Shown: piece after piece, positions 20,136 through 29,431 of the stretch | How positions within the stretch are numbered: the first letter of the stretch is position 1 | How the letters are laid out: the number at the start of each line of letters is the position of its first letter | Assembly: GCF_018130145.1 (NCBI RefSeq) | Contig: NZ_JAFCMB010000021.1 | Coordinates: forward strand, 28,079-92,078 | Reading direction: 5' to 3' | DNA length: 64,000 bases | From: Bradyrhizobium sp. AUGA SZCCT0176 | GTDB taxonomy: Bacteria; Pseudomonadota; Alphaproteobacteria; Rhizobiales; Xanthobacteraceae | Notes under the pieces: generated by a model | Told to the model about the DNA's origin: nothing | What the model saw: only the letters and a program-made list of their open reading frames with translations | Databases searched by the model: none | Made by a program: the position numbers and the translations under genes

Positions 20136-21083
20136 ATGACGCTCGTCTCGATCCCTGCCAATCCGATTCCGGAGGATGTCGTCAGCGGCACCATCAAGAC
20201 GCCCGACGGCGCCGAACTGCGCTTTGCGCGCTGGGCGCCGCCGGCGGGCCGCAAGGGCACCGTCTGCGTCTTCACCGGCCGCAGCGAGCAGATCGAGAAG
20301 TATTTCGAGACGGTGCGCGACCTGCGCGATCGCGGGTTCGCGGTGGCGATGATCGACTGGCGCGGCCAGGGTCATTCCTCGCGGCGCTTGCGCGATCCAC
20401 GCAAGGGTTATGTCCGCGATTTCTCCGATTTCGAAATCGACGTCGAAACCTTCGTGCAGCAGGTGGTGCTGCCCGATTGCCCGCCACCCTATTTCGCGCT
20501 GGCGCATTCGATGGGTGGTGCCGTGATGCTGCGGGTCGCGCATGCGGGAAAACGCTGGTTCGACCGCATGGTGCTGTCGGCGCCGATGATCGATCTGCCG
20601 GGAAGCCGGACCTCGTTTGCGGCGCGCACAATGTTGCGGGTGCTGCGGCTCGCAGGTCAGGGCGGCCGTTACGTGCCTGGAGGCAGCGACGCGCTGACCG
20701 GCACCGAGTCCTTCATCAACAATCCCTTCACCAGCGATCCCGTGCGCTTTGCCCGCAACGCCGCGATCCTGGAAGAAGACCCGACGCTGGGCATCGGCTC
20801 GCCGACGGTGGCCTGGGCCGACACGGCGTTTCGCGCGATGCACGGTTTTCGCGCGTCGAACTACCCTTCCGAAATCCGCCAGCCGATCCTGATGCTGGCC
20901 GCCAGCAGCGACACCATCGTCTCGACCGCGGCAATCGAGGAATTCGCCTATCATTTGCGCGCCGGCTCGCATTTGGTGATCGCCGGGTCCAAGCACGAGA
21001 TCCTGCAGGAGCAGGACCGCTACCGCTCGCAATTCTGGGCCGCGTTCGACGCCTTCGTACCGGGCACGCCGCTGTTCAAGTGA
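20136..21083 (+). CDS. Alpha/beta-hydrolase, lysophospholipase-like (serine aminopeptidase S33 type)
   Basis: The protein has 315 residues. The fold is shown by VCVFTGRSEQIEKYFETVRDL (with Gly-Arg-Ser instead of the usual HG oxyanion segment), DWRGQGHSSR, the nucleophile elbow AHSMGG and the late acid and base region SSDTIVSTAA / GSKHEILQE with His near residue 288. This is the monoacylglycerol lipase/PldB group that hydrolyses lysophospholipids or monoglycerides. The ATG at 20136 is the first in frame. Its 5-prime region overlaps the divergent hsp20 promoter, but there is no sign of shared control. Confidence 0.87.
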   Translation: MTLVSIPANPIPEDVVSGTIKTPDGAELRFARWAPPAGRKGTVCVFTGRSEQIEKYFETVRDLRDRGFAVAMIDWRGQGHSSRRLRDPRKGYVRDFSDFEIDVETFVQQVVLPDCPPPYFALAHSMGGAVMLRVAHAGKRWFDRMVLSAPMIDLPGSRTSFAARTMLRVLRLAGQGGRYVPGGSDALTGTESFINNPFTSDPVRFARNAAILEEDPTLGIGSPTVAWADTAFRAMHGFRASNYPSEIRQPILMLAASSDTIVSTAAIEEFAYHLRAGSHLVIAGSKHEILQEQDRYRSQFWAAFDAFVPGTPLFK

Positions 21084-21263
21084 TCAAATCCGAATAGATG
21101 CGAGTTTGAAAGGTTCTCGATAGCGATGGCATCGAGGATGACCAAATCGGCTCGGTTGAAAGTGCGGTCCCAACTACCAGGTGTGGTAGGCCCAAGTCCC
21201 GATTACGTCTCCGTTAAGTCGCGCCGGAGGAATGTGATCGCGTTGGCGATAGGGGAGGCAGTC

Positions 21264-22256
21264 ATGCGTCTGTTGATTCTGGGCGGGAGCCAGTTTCTTG
21301 GGCGCGCGATTGCGGCTCATGCTTGCGCTGCCGGACATGACGTGACGTGCGCCGCACGGGGGCTTGCGGGTCCGATTGCGCCCGGCGCGAAATTTGTTGC
21401 CGTCGACCGCGACGTTTCAGATGGTCTTGAGCCGCTTGCCCGCCAGGAGTTCGATGCTGTCGTGGATGTATCACGTCACCCGGGCCAGGTGCGCCGCGCG
21501 GTCGCCGCCCTCAAGCAGCAGACCGGGCACTGGACCTTCGTCTCGACAGTAAGCGTTTATGCGGACAATCGCACTCCCGGGCAGCATGCGGACACGGCCC
21601 CACTGCGGGCACCCACCGCCCCGGAGGTCGAGTATAGTAGTGAAGAAATCTATGGTGCTGCGAAAGTCGCATGCGAGCAGGCCGTAGGCGAAAGCGCCTT
21701 CATTTGTCGGGCGGGTCTTATTGTCGGGCCGGAGGATCCGACGGGTCGGTTCACTTATTGGCCAGCGCGGCTTGCCCGCGGAGGCGAAGTGCTTGCGCCC
21801 GGGACACCGGAGGATACCGTTCAGTTCATCGACGTGCGCGACCTTGCCCAATGGATCGTTCATGCCGCGCAAGCCCGCCTGATTGGTATCTATGACGGAA
21901 TTGGGCCAACGCGCACCCGCGGCGAACTGTTGGCTGAGTGCGCGGCGGCACTGGGTTCATCCTGTACGTTTACATGGGTAAATCGTGCCTTCCTGGAGCA
22001 GCACGGCGTCAGACGTTGGGCGGGCCCTCGATCACTCCCTTTGTGGCTCCCTTTGCCGGACTTTGCCGGCTTTGCTACGCGCGACACGACGCCGGCGCGT
22101 CATGCCGGCCTCACCTTGCGGCCTCTAGCAGAGACCGCGCGTGACACGCTTGGCTGGCTGCGCACCACCAACGGCACAGTCGTCGGCTTAACCGTCGATG
22201 AAGAAAGGGAAGTGCTTGCCGCATGGCATGCGAGGGGCCAGCATCCTGGCAACTGA
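21264..22256 (+). CDS. NAD-dependent epimerase/dehydratase family protein
   Basis: The protein has 330 residues, an atypical short-chain dehydrogenase. It starts with the Rossmann motif LLILGGSQFLGRAIAAHA, followed by DRDVSDGLEPL, a HPGQVRRAV segment, VSTVSVYAD (Ser near the active site) and YGAAKVACEQAV, the YxxxK catalytic pair. This resembles isoflavone-reductase-like or plant CSP41-like sugar-nucleotide epimerases. The frame is open upstream to 21126, but GGGGAGG lies 6 nt before the ATG at 21264. Neighbours give no clear pathway. The residues 21126-21263 in frame are not family-like. Confidence 0.85.
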   Translation: MRLLILGGSQFLGRAIAAHACAAGHDVTCAARGLAGPIAPGAKFVAVDRDVSDGLEPLARQEFDAVVDVSRHPGQVRRAVAALKQQTGHWTFVSTVSVYADNRTPGQHADTAPLRAPTAPEVEYSSEEIYGAAKVACEQAVGESAFICRAGLIVGPEDPTGRFTYWPARLARGGEVLAPGTPEDTVQFIDVRDLAQWIVHAAQARLIGIYDGIGPTRTRGELLAECAAALGSSCTFTWVNRAFLEQHGVRRWAGPRSLPLWLPLPDFAGFATRDTTPARHAGLTLRPLAETARDTLGWLRTTNGTVVGLTVDEEREVLAAWHARGQHPGN

Positions 22257-22273
22257 CGACGATGTGATCAATT

Positions 22274-22918
22274 CTATGACTGCACGGCCTGGCCGGCTGG
22301 CGCCGGCAGCCGGTCGGTGATGCGCCTGGGCAGCTTCCGCTCGACGAACAACGTGCGGACGTCGGCGACGCTGAGGTAGCGCGCCTCGCCGTCGCCCTTG
22401 CCGAGAATGTCGAGCAGGACCGGCCATTCGCCCTTCATCATGATCGGATAGGTCCAGCGCGCCTTATCGCCGTCGCGCTTCAGATTGTCCGCCATGAAGG
22501 TCTCGATCTGCTTGGCGTTCAGCCCGGGCTCGGTGCCGCCATCGGGATTACGGTATTCCTGGCCGAAGCTCGCGAAGCGTTCGATCTGCTCCAGATTGAC
22601 CTGTCCATCCACTTCGAGGATGCGAGAGCCGGCGCCATGCTTGTCGAGCGGGCCGTTGCGCAATTCATCGAGAATTGCGCCTGATGTCACGCTCCTCAAG
22701 GGGTGGCCGTTTGCTATCATCGCAATTCCGTAGGTGAGCACCTTCGCCCGGATCAAGCCCATTCCCGTTTTGCCGCTCGCCAGCCCGATGTCGTCGGTCA
22801 GCGTGCCGAGGGGCACGATGTGGCCGTCGACATAGCCGTTCGCGACCAGCGCGCGCAGGAACGGGCAGGGATTATTCGGAGAGACGGCGATCTGCGTGGC
22901 CGGTGCTTGGTCTGGCAT
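22274..22918 (-). CDS. Protein resembling heme-thiolate peroxidases (chloroperoxidase/peroxygenase family)
   Basis: The protein has 214 residues. The N-terminal NNPCPFLRALVANGYVDG has a PCP motif, with Cys18 in the position of the thiolate ligand of fungal chloroperoxidases and peroxygenases. A later segment, KHGAGSRILEVDG, loosely recalls their acidic E-H-D-x-S-x-x-R region. The family assignment is by motif only and no signal peptide is visible, unlike the secreted fungal enzymes. The C-terminus reads PIMMKGEWPVLLDILGKGDGEARYLSV, with YLSVADVRTLFVERKLP recalling the last helix of bacterial members. The gene converges on the epimerase gene. Confidence 0.5.
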   Translation of the reverse strand: MPDQAPATQIAVSPNNPCPFLRALVANGYVDGHIVPLGTLTDDIGLASGKTGMGLIRAKVLTYGIAMIANGHPLRSVTSGAILDELRNGPLDKHGAGSRILEVDGQVNLEQIERFASFGQEYRNPDGGTEPGLNAKQIETFMADNLKRDGDKARWTYPIMMKGEWPVLLDILGKGDGEARYLSVADVRTLFVERKLPRRITDRLPAPAGQAVQS

Positions 22919-23119
22919 GGATCCAATCCTGAAAAGGCAGCGAATATGAAAAAGACAATAGGCGTCAGTCTGAAGGGGAATGGATTCGAAAGGGGAATCC
23001 GCCGGTCGTGTACTACTTCAGGGTGCAAACGATTTTCGCCGGATTCGAAGCCGTGTCAACCAGAGGCCGAAGACGTGGCCGGCCGGGATGACAATTTGGC
23101 GCAAAGGTACGCGGCCTCT

Positions 23120-24919
23120 TCAGGAATCGGCGGCAAGCTTCGGCGCGGACTCGACGAGCGTCAATCTGGTGGAGGGAACGCCGGCCTTCAGCAGGCCGTC
23201 ACGGTAATGGGCGATGTCGTCAGGTCGTTTCCAACGGAAATTGCTCAAATGCCGTTCGACGGTAAAGCTTGGATAGTTGTGCAGCAGGACTTCAGCGGCG
23301 TTGGCCGCTTCGTCGGCGCGCCCGAGTTGGGCGAGTGCTGCCGCCCGGATCGCGAGCGCCTGAAGATGATTGGGATTGATATACAGCGCCTCGCGTGCCC
23401 AGGACAGCGACGCATCATATTGCCCGACGAGGTAATGACTGAACGCGTTCAAGGCGGCCCATTGATATCTTGGGTCGGAGTTGCCGCGTTGCGCCGCCAT
23501 TGAAAACAGTTCGATGGCCTGCCGATGTTCGCCGGAGGCGAAGTAACACATGCCAAGAACGCCGCGGGCGCCCATGTCATACGGGTTCAGCCCGACCGCC
23601 CGGTTTGCGGCGTCCATGGCCGCCTCGTAATGTCCTTCCACGGCGTGCAGAAAGGCAAGAATCTGAAACGCGAAGGAAGAGCGCGGATCAAGCCGGACGC
23701 TGCTTTCCGCGAGATCCATTGCGGTGGTCCATAATACGCGTGTGCTCTTGATCCATCCGAATTGCACGCTCTGGATCATGATCGTGGCGAGATAGGCGCG
23801 GGCGATCGACAGCGTCGGATCGAGCGCGATCGCCTCCCTGAACAGGCCGATCGAGGTTTCGAAATCGGCTTTGGTCTGCAGGTAATAATAGGAAAGCCCT
23901 TTGAGGAAGCGGTCCCATGCGGTCAGGTCGTTCGACGACGGCCGGGGAGGGGCGGAAGCCTCGGCCCGGTAGATCTCGGCCGCGATCGCCGCCGACAGGC
24001 TGGTGGTGATCTCGTCCTGCATCGCGAACAGGTCGCCCATGTCACGGTCGTAGCGGCCGGTCCATAATTGCTCGCCGTTCTCGGGCGCGATCAGCTCGGC
24101 GGTGACGCGGATCTTGCTCGCGGCGCGGCGCACCGAGCCCTGGATCAGGTAACTCGCGTCGATCTCGCGGGCGATCAGGCGGGTGCTCAGGTTCTTGCCC
24201 TTGAAGGAGAACGTCGAATTGCGGCTCAGGACCCGGTAGAACGATTGCAGCGACAATGCGTGGATCAGGTCCTCGGTGAGGCCGTCGGAGAAATACTCGT
24301 CGGCGCTCTCGCTCAAATTGGCAAACGGCAGCACGCCGACGATCGCGGTCCGGTATTGCGCAGGCAGGTTCGCAGGATCCCTCGCCTCGCGGCTGCGGTG
24401 GTCCGCGCCTTCAGGCTCCCAGGTCCAGACGCTGACCGGCTCCTCGATGTTCTTGAAGCGATGCGGACCGGCATCGACCAGGGGAACGCTGAGACGCTTG
24501 CCGGCCTCGCCATAGGCCTTACCCGAGACCGCCACGCCACCCGGGGCGGCCACCGATTCGAGCCGGACGGCGATGTTCACGTCGTCGCCGAACACCTCGT
24601 CCTCGTCGGCCATCACGTCACCCATATGGATGCCCATACGGAATTGCATCACGCGGTCGGTGGGCAAATGATGGTTTCGTTCGGCCATCATCATCTGCAT
24701 CGCGACCGCGGCCTCGATGGCGCCGACGATGCTGGGAAACTCCAGCAGGAAGCCATCGCCGGTGTTCTTCACCAGACGGCCGCCATGATTGAGGATGATC
24801 GGGTAGATCGCGGTCCGGTGAGCCTTGAAAGTGGCGTGCGTACCCGCCTCGTCGGCTCCCATCATGCGGGAATAGCCGGCGACATCAGCGCAAACGATGG
24901 CGGCTAGCCGTCTTTCCAT
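23120..24919 (-). CDS. Class III adenylate/guanylate cyclase with TolB-like and TPR domains
   Basis: The protein has 599 residues. The cyclase domain (1-180) has the metal Asp in AAIVCADVAGYSR, NTGDGFLLEF, and HMGDVMADEDEVFGDDVNIAVRL, the usual catalytic set. A middle region (about 195-325) contains GVLPFANLSESADEYFSDGLTEDL, the TolB-N-like module that these rhizobial cyclases carry. TPR-like repeats (about 335-590) follow with alanine-rich helices. Rhizobia have many such CyaI/CyaB-type proteins; the signal sensed is unknown. The start at MERRLAAIVC (24919) is preferred over 24976. A regulator at 61171-62817 has the same middle and TPR parts on a different N-terminal domain. Confidence 0.93.
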   Translation of the reverse strand: MERRLAAIVCADVAGYSRMMGADEAGTHATFKAHRTAIYPIILNHGGRLVKNTGDGFLLEFPSIVGAIEAAVAMQMMMAERNHHLPTDRVMQFRMGIHMGDVMADEDEVFGDDVNIAVRLESVAAPGGVAVSGKAYGEAGKRLSVPLVDAGPHRFKNIEEPVSVWTWEPEGADHRSREARDPANLPAQYRTAIVGVLPFANLSESADEYFSDGLTEDLIHALSLQSFYRVLSRNSTFSFKGKNLSTRLIAREIDASYLIQGSVRRAASKIRVTAELIAPENGEQLWTGRYDRDMGDLFAMQDEITTSLSAAIAAEIYRAEASAPPRPSSNDLTAWDRFLKGLSYYYLQTKADFETSIGLFREAIALDPTLSIARAYLATIMIQSVQFGWIKSTRVLWTTAMDLAESSVRLDPRSSFAFQILAFLHAVEGHYEAAMDAANRAVGLNPYDMGARGVLGMCYFASGEHRQAIELFSMAAQRGNSDPRYQWAALNAFSHYLVGQYDASLSWAREALYINPNHLQALAIRAAALAQLGRADEAANAAEVLLHNYPSFTVERHLSNFRWKRPDDIAHYRDGLLKAGVPSTRLTLVESAPKLAADS

Positions 24920-25094
24920 GTATCCCCAAAACTCCCGCACTTGCATACCACTATGTGGTTGGCCAAGCGATTCCAATGATTATTAAATACGCTGTATCTG
25001 GCGGAAGGCCGATCCAGAAGTGATAGTAACGCAATCCAATTGTGATTGGCATGCGCTGGACCAATGGATTGTCACGAGGGAACTGGTCAAAATC

Positions 25095-25739
25095 ATGGGC
25101 GAGCTGCTCGGCATAAACGAACTCTGGTTGTTCATCCTCTCGGGGGTGCTGCTCAACGTCACGCCGGGGCCTGATACCGCCTACATCATCGGCCGCAGCA
25201 TCCAGTTGGGGTGGCGCGGCGGGGCGGCGGCCGCGCTCGGCATCAGCTGCGGCTGCCTGGTTCACGTGTTCGGCGCCGCGATTGGGCTGTCGGCGCTGTT
25301 GCTGACGTCGGCGGCCGCATTCACCGTCCTGAAGCTGGTTGGCGCGGCCTACCTGGTGTTCACCGGCATCCAGATGCTGCTGTCGCGCCAGAGTCCGGTC
25401 GCCGACATAGCCGTGCAGAACGATGCCACCCCGCTACGCCGGGTGTTCTGGCAGGGGGCCTTGACCAACGCGCTCAATCCCAAGGTGGCGCTGTTCTTCC
25501 TGGCGTTCCTGCCGCAATTCGTGGCCGCTGATTCGCCGCACAAGACGGCGGCCTTCCTGGCCCTCGGCCTGATCTTCATCTTCAACGGCACGCTGTGGTG
25601 CCTCGGTGTTGCGGCGTTCGCGTCGAAGGCCGCCGCCCGCATCCGGCACTCCGAGCGCGTGATCGCCTGGATCAACCGCGTGCTCGGCGGGATGTTCGTC
25701 TATCTCGGGTTTCGCGTGGCGATGCTGCAGACCCGCTGA
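25095..25739 (+). CDS. LysE/RhtB-family amino-acid exporter
   Basis: The protein has 214 residues and about six membrane segments. The family signature is clear: LLNVTPGPDTAYIIGRSIQLGWRGG at the N-terminus and LTNALNPKVALFFLAFLPQFV in the middle. Members export amino acids or homoserine lactones. The ATG at 25095 gives the family length; upstream in-frame codons (25020-25094) are not family-like. It is divergent from the cyclase gene and precedes a repeat. The substrate is not predictable. Confidence 0.93.
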   Translation: MGELLGINELWLFILSGVLLNVTPGPDTAYIIGRSIQLGWRGGAAAALGISCGCLVHVFGAAIGLSALLLTSAAAFTVLKLVGAAYLVFTGIQMLLSRQSPVADIAVQNDATPLRRVFWQGALTNALNPKVALFFLAFLPQFVAADSPHKTAAFLALGLIFIFNGTLWCLGVAAFASKAAARIRHSERVIAWINRVLGGMFVYLGFRVAMLQTR

Positions 25740-25769
25740 TCTACCCCATTTGGGTGAGGCGTCTTTCAA

Positions 25770-25842
25770 GCCAGTTCGCGTCAGGAAAACGCGTCAAAGC
25801 AAAAGACCTGGAATCTGGTTCTGATCCAGCCAGAACCGGGTT
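25770..25842. repeat. Short intergenic repeat-like segment
   Basis: GCGTCAGGAAAACGCGTC contains arms that pair partly, and GGTTCTGATCCAGCCAGAACC is a good palindrome just before the convergent stop. I believe similar blocks recur in related genomes, but no second copy occurs in this window. Confidence 0.4.
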
Positions 25843-26595
25843 CTAGCCGTGAATTTTCAGAAACCCGCCGACGGCGAGATAGAGCCCGAGGAAAATCATC
25901 GCGATCAGGAACCAGCGGCGGAACACGTCCGGATGCATCCGCGTGCGCACCGCCTGGCCGATGAACATGCCGGCAAAGGACCCCGCCATCGCCACCGCGC
26001 CCGGCAGCGCGGTTGCGGCCGTCAACAGGCCCGCCGCGGTGATGTTGAAGGCGAGCGCCACGGTAGCGACCGTGAAGAACACGCCGAGCGCCTGCACCAG
26101 TTCGTCCTTCTGCATGCCGATCGCCTGCATGAACGGCATTGACGGGATGACCTGAACGCCGGTCGCGGCCGAGATCACGCCGGTGACAAGGCCGACGATG
26201 CCGCCGATCCACTTCTCGTCGCGGTGCGCGACCTTGAAGCTGAATTTGCACAGGCCCACGATGGCATAGATCACCAGCAGCACGCCAAGGATGACGGTGC
26301 CATAGGCCGCATAGGGTCCGGTCAGGAGCCCGCCGTTGAGCCAGATGCCGATCACGGTGCCGACCATCAGCGGCCACAGCCGCCGCATGATGTCGCGCAA
26401 GTAAGGGCCGCCGAAGGTCTGCCAGATATTGGTGACGATCGCCGGAACGATCACGATCGCGATCGCCTGTCCGGGGGCCATCGTCAGCGCGAGCAGCCCC
26501 ATCGACACCGTCGGCAGGCCGAGCCCGATGACGCCCTTGATGAAACCGGCGAGCAGGAACGCGGCCGCAATGAGAATGAGCATGGAATCGATCAT
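25843..26595 (-). CDS. TauE/SafE-family sulfite/anion exporter or permease
   Basis: The protein has 250 residues and about eight membrane segments. The TauE/SafE signature of two duplicated halves is visible: AAAFLAGFIKGVIGLGLPTVSMGLLALT near the N-terminus and GLVTGVISAATGVQVIPSMPFMQAIGMQKDELVQALG in the second half. The ATG at 26595 is preferred; the 26628 start adds a polar extension. These permeases move sulfite, sulfoacetate or related small anions. It is divergent from a LysR regulator across 92 nt, so that regulator probably controls it. Confidence 0.9.
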   Translation of the reverse strand: MIDSMLILIAAAFLLAGFIKGVIGLGLPTVSMGLLALTMAPGQAIAIVIVPAIVTNIWQTFGGPYLRDIMRRLWPLMVGTVIGIWLNGGLLTGPYAAYGTVILGVLLVIYAIVGLCKFSFKVAHRDEKWIGGIVGLVTGVISAATGVQVIPSMPFMQAIGMQKDELVQALGVFFTVATVALAFNITAAGLLTAATALPGAVAMAGSFAGMFIGQAVRTRMHPDVFRRWFLIAMIFLGLYLAVGGFLKIHG

Positions 26596-26687
26596 GCGGC
26601 CACATTGACCGATCGCGCTATCCGGCACAATCTGGAGATTACGGAGACAGCATTCGGCCAGGCCGAAGGCAGATATCGGGATTCGTG

Positions 26688-27581
26688 ATGCGCTTCGATC
26701 TGGTCGATCTACAACTCTTCATCGCCGTGGCCGAGACGCGCAGCATCACCAATGGCGCGAACCGCGTGCATCTGGCGCTGGCCTCGGCCAGCGCGCGCAT
26801 CAAGGGGCTGGAAGCCGCGCTTGGCGTTTCACTGCTGCAGCGAGGCCGCCGCGGCGTCGAACTGACGCCGGCCGGCGAAAGCCTGCTCGATCACGCCCGC
26901 ATCGTCATGCACAATGTGGACGCGCTGCGCGGCGATCTCGCCGCCTTCTCGCGCGGCGTCAAGGCCACCGTCCGCTTCCTCGCCAACACCTCAGGCCTGT
27001 CCGAATATCTGCCGAAGGCGCTGGCCGCGTTCCTGAGCCAGCATCCGCATATCTCGATCGACGTCGAGGAGCGCGAAAGCGCCGACATCGCGCGGGCCAT
27101 CGCCAGCGGCGCTGCCGATCTCGGGCTCGCCGCCGAACATGCGCTGCCCGACGGCATCGAGCGGATCCCCTACAGCGAAGACCGCCTGGTGCTGGTCACC
27201 GCGCGCCAGGACGAACTGTCGAACCGGCGGCAGGTCGATTTTCGCGAGGTGGTGGAGCGGGATTTCGTCGGCCTGATCACCTCGAGCGCGCTGCACGCGC
27301 ATGTCACCGGCCACGCCGCGCGGCTCGGCGCGCGCTTGCGGTTCCGCGCCCGGCTCAACAATTTCGATGCGATCGGGCAGATGGTCGCTGCCGGCATCGG
27401 CGTCGCCGTGATGCCTGAAGTGGCGGCCAAGCGCTGCGCGCGGTCGATGAAGATCAATGTCGTCAGGATCAGGGATCCCTGGGCCAACCGCAGGCTTGCG
27501 ATCTGCGCCCGCAGTTTCAAGTCGCTGCCGAAGCCGGCGCAGCAACTGGTAGAACATCTGCGCAAGATGGCGCCGAAGTAA
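26688..27581 (+). CDS. LysR-family transcriptional regulator
   Basis: The protein has 297 residues. The N-terminal helix-turn-helix is MRFDLVDLQLFIAVAETRSITNGANRVHLALASASARIKGLE (within 1-62), and the periplasmic-binding-like effector domain follows (about 90-295). The ATG at 26688 directly follows an in-frame GTG. It is divergent from the TauE-like permease gene, the common LysR arrangement, and is followed after 14 nt by a glutathione S-transferase gene on the same strand, so the two may be co-transcribed. No T-N11-A box was confirmed in the gap. Confidence 0.93.
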   Translation: MRFDLVDLQLFIAVAETRSITNGANRVHLALASASARIKGLEAALGVSLLQRGRRGVELTPAGESLLDHARIVMHNVDALRGDLAAFSRGVKATVRFLANTSGLSEYLPKALAAFLSQHPHISIDVEERESADIARAIASGAADLGLAAEHALPDGIERIPYSEDRLVLVTARQDELSNRRQVDFREVVERDFVGLITSSALHAHVTGHAARLGARLRFRARLNNFDAIGQMVAAGIGVAVMPEVAAKRCARSMKINVVRIRDPWANRRLAICARSFKSLPKPAQQLVEHLRKMAPK

Positions 27582-27595
27582 TTTGGAGAAAGAAA

Positions 27596-28243
27596 ATGCT
27601 CAAGGTCTGGGGACGCCGAAGTTCGTTCAACGTCCAGAAAGTCATGTGGCTGATCGGCGAACTCGATCTTGCCCATGAGCACATCGACGCCGGCGGCTCG
27701 GCCGGCGGACTCGATGCGCCGGCTTTTCTCGCGATGAACCCGCACGGCCGCATTCCCGTGATTAAGGACGGTGAAGCTGTGGTGTGGGAATCGCATGCGA
27801 TTCTCCGGTATCTGGCCGCGCGCCACGGCGCTGGTCGATTCTGGTCAGATGATCCCGTCGTCCGCGCCGCCGTCGACGGCTGGATGGACTGGTCACAAAC
27901 CGCGCTGCAGCCGGATTTCCTCACCGGGGTGTTCTGGGGATTTTACCGGACGCCGGAAGCAAAGCGGAACTGGCCGGCGATCACCGCGGCGCTGGCGCGA
28001 TGCGCCAGGGATTTCGAAAAACTCGACCGGTTGCTGGAGGGACGCAGCTTCCTGCTCGGCGAGACCTTGTCGCTCGCGGACATCACGGCCGGGACGTCGC
28101 TCTATCGTTACTTCGAACTGGAAATCGACCGCCCGCCATTGCCGCAGGTCGAGCGCTGGTACCGCACGCTGCAACAACGCGAGGCGTACCGGACCCACAT
28201 CATGATCCCGTTCGGCGAATTGTTCGGGCGGCTGGATTATTGA
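27596..28243 (+). CDS. Glutathione S-transferase
   Basis: The protein has 215 residues. The thioredoxin-like N-terminal domain (1-80) reads LKVWGRRSSFNVQKVMWLIGEL, then PHGRIPVIKDGEAVVWESHAILRYLA, in which the cis-Pro and the ES pair that bind glutathione are visible. The helical C-terminal domain (90-205) includes LLGETLSLADITAGTSLYRY. GGAGAAAG lies 5-8 nt before the ATG. It follows the LysR gene by 14 nt and probably shares its transcript. The substrate is unknown. Confidence 0.92.
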   Translation: MLKVWGRRSSFNVQKVMWLIGELDLAHEHIDAGGSAGGLDAPAFLAMNPHGRIPVIKDGEAVVWESHAILRYLAARHGAGRFWSDDPVVRAAVDGWMDWSQTALQPDFLTGVFWGFYRTPEAKRNWPAITAALARCARDFEKLDRLLEGRSFLLGETLSLADITAGTSLYRYFELEIDRPPLPQVERWYRTLQQREAYRTHIMIPFGELFGRLDY

Positions 28244-28387
28244 TGGGCTGTACTCATAAATTAACGCTCGGCCCGCAAGCAAAATCCGAGGGCGTGATGC
28301 AGGCGCTGCAATGCTGCCACAAGAATTGTCCGGGCAATTTATGTGGTAGGGTGTGCACCCGCTCATCATGTTCGGAGGAAGCTTGTT

Positions 28388-29352
28388 GTGAGCGTTGTGG
28401 CAGCCCACCTGTACCGTCATGGCAAGAATGTCAAAGCCGTTTCGCTGGATGAGCCCATCGATTGCAAGGGCAAGTCCGAGTTTGTCTGGATCGGGCTATT
28501 CGAGCCTTCGAAACGAGAGCTTGAGCAACTCGAGAAGAACTACGGGCTTCATCCGCTCGCGATCGAGGATGCGTTCAAGGCAAACCAACTGCCGAAAGTT
28601 GACGTCTACGGCGACCAGCTGTTTGTCATGACGCGCACGGCTCATCTTGAGCAAGATCACATCGCCCATGGCGAAACAGCGATTTTTGTCGGAAGGAATT
28701 TTATCATTACAGTTCGGCATGGCTCGGCTCGGGCGCACAGCGAACTGCGCGCCCAACTCGAAGCGGCTCCCAGCTTGCTGGACCATGGTCCGGATTATGT
28801 CTTGCACGCCATCCTCGACTTTATCGTTGATGGATACCTGCCGGTGATCGAGACGATCGAGGAACACGTTCTCAAGAGGAGCAGAGCGCGCTCGACAGCT
28901 TCCTCAGTCGCGCAGACGTCAAACGGCTCTTTGGGCTGCGCCAGGAACTGATCCGCTTTCAGCGAATTATCGGCCCCATGATGGAGGTCTGCGGCCGGCT
29001 CGTACACCTTGAGACACCGTGCCTCGATGCCAACGCCCGTCCCTATTTCCAGGACGTCCTGGACCACGTGCGGCGCGTCGAAGCGATGGTGAACTCGTTG
29101 CGAGACGTGCTGACTTCGGTTTTCGAAGTGAGCAATCTATTGGAGCAGCAGCGTCAGAGCGCGATTACGCGGCAGTTGGCCGCGTGGGCCGCGATCTTGG
29201 CCGTGCCCACCGCGATCGCCGGGATCTACGGCATGAATTTCGAAAACATGCCCGAGTTGAAGACGCAATACGGCTACTTTGTCGTCGTCGGCGTTATCGC
29301 CCTGCTTTGCGCGGTGCTTTATGTGCGTTTCAAACGCGCTCGATGGCTCTGA
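28388..29352 (+). pseudogene. corA: CorA-family Mg2+/Co2+ transporter, frameshifted
   Basis: The first part (28388 to about 28878) encodes the soluble domain of a CorA protein, and its frame then runs into unrelated residues to 28951. The rest, from GAGCAG at 28879 in the next frame, encodes EQSALDSFLSRADVKRLFGLR and then the membrane part, including PTAIAGIYGMNFENMPE with the GMN motif essential for transport. The shift is equivalent to one missing base modulo 3, with about four bases missing compared with the family. GGAGGA lies before the GTG start at 28388. Either it is a recent pseudogene or a sequence error broke an otherwise intact gene. Confidence 0.88.
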
Positions 29353-29431
29353 TACGAGTTCGTGGCCCGCCCAAGTCGGTGGCAATTGATCTGCGGCGCC
29401 CAACCTGGCGTAGCGAACCTGGCAACCGTCA

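Noticed and set aside
28874..28884. Programmed ribosomal frameshift in corA
   Set aside because: No slippery heptamer is present, and the junction looks like a small deletion relative to family members, so a pseudogene or sequence error is more likely.
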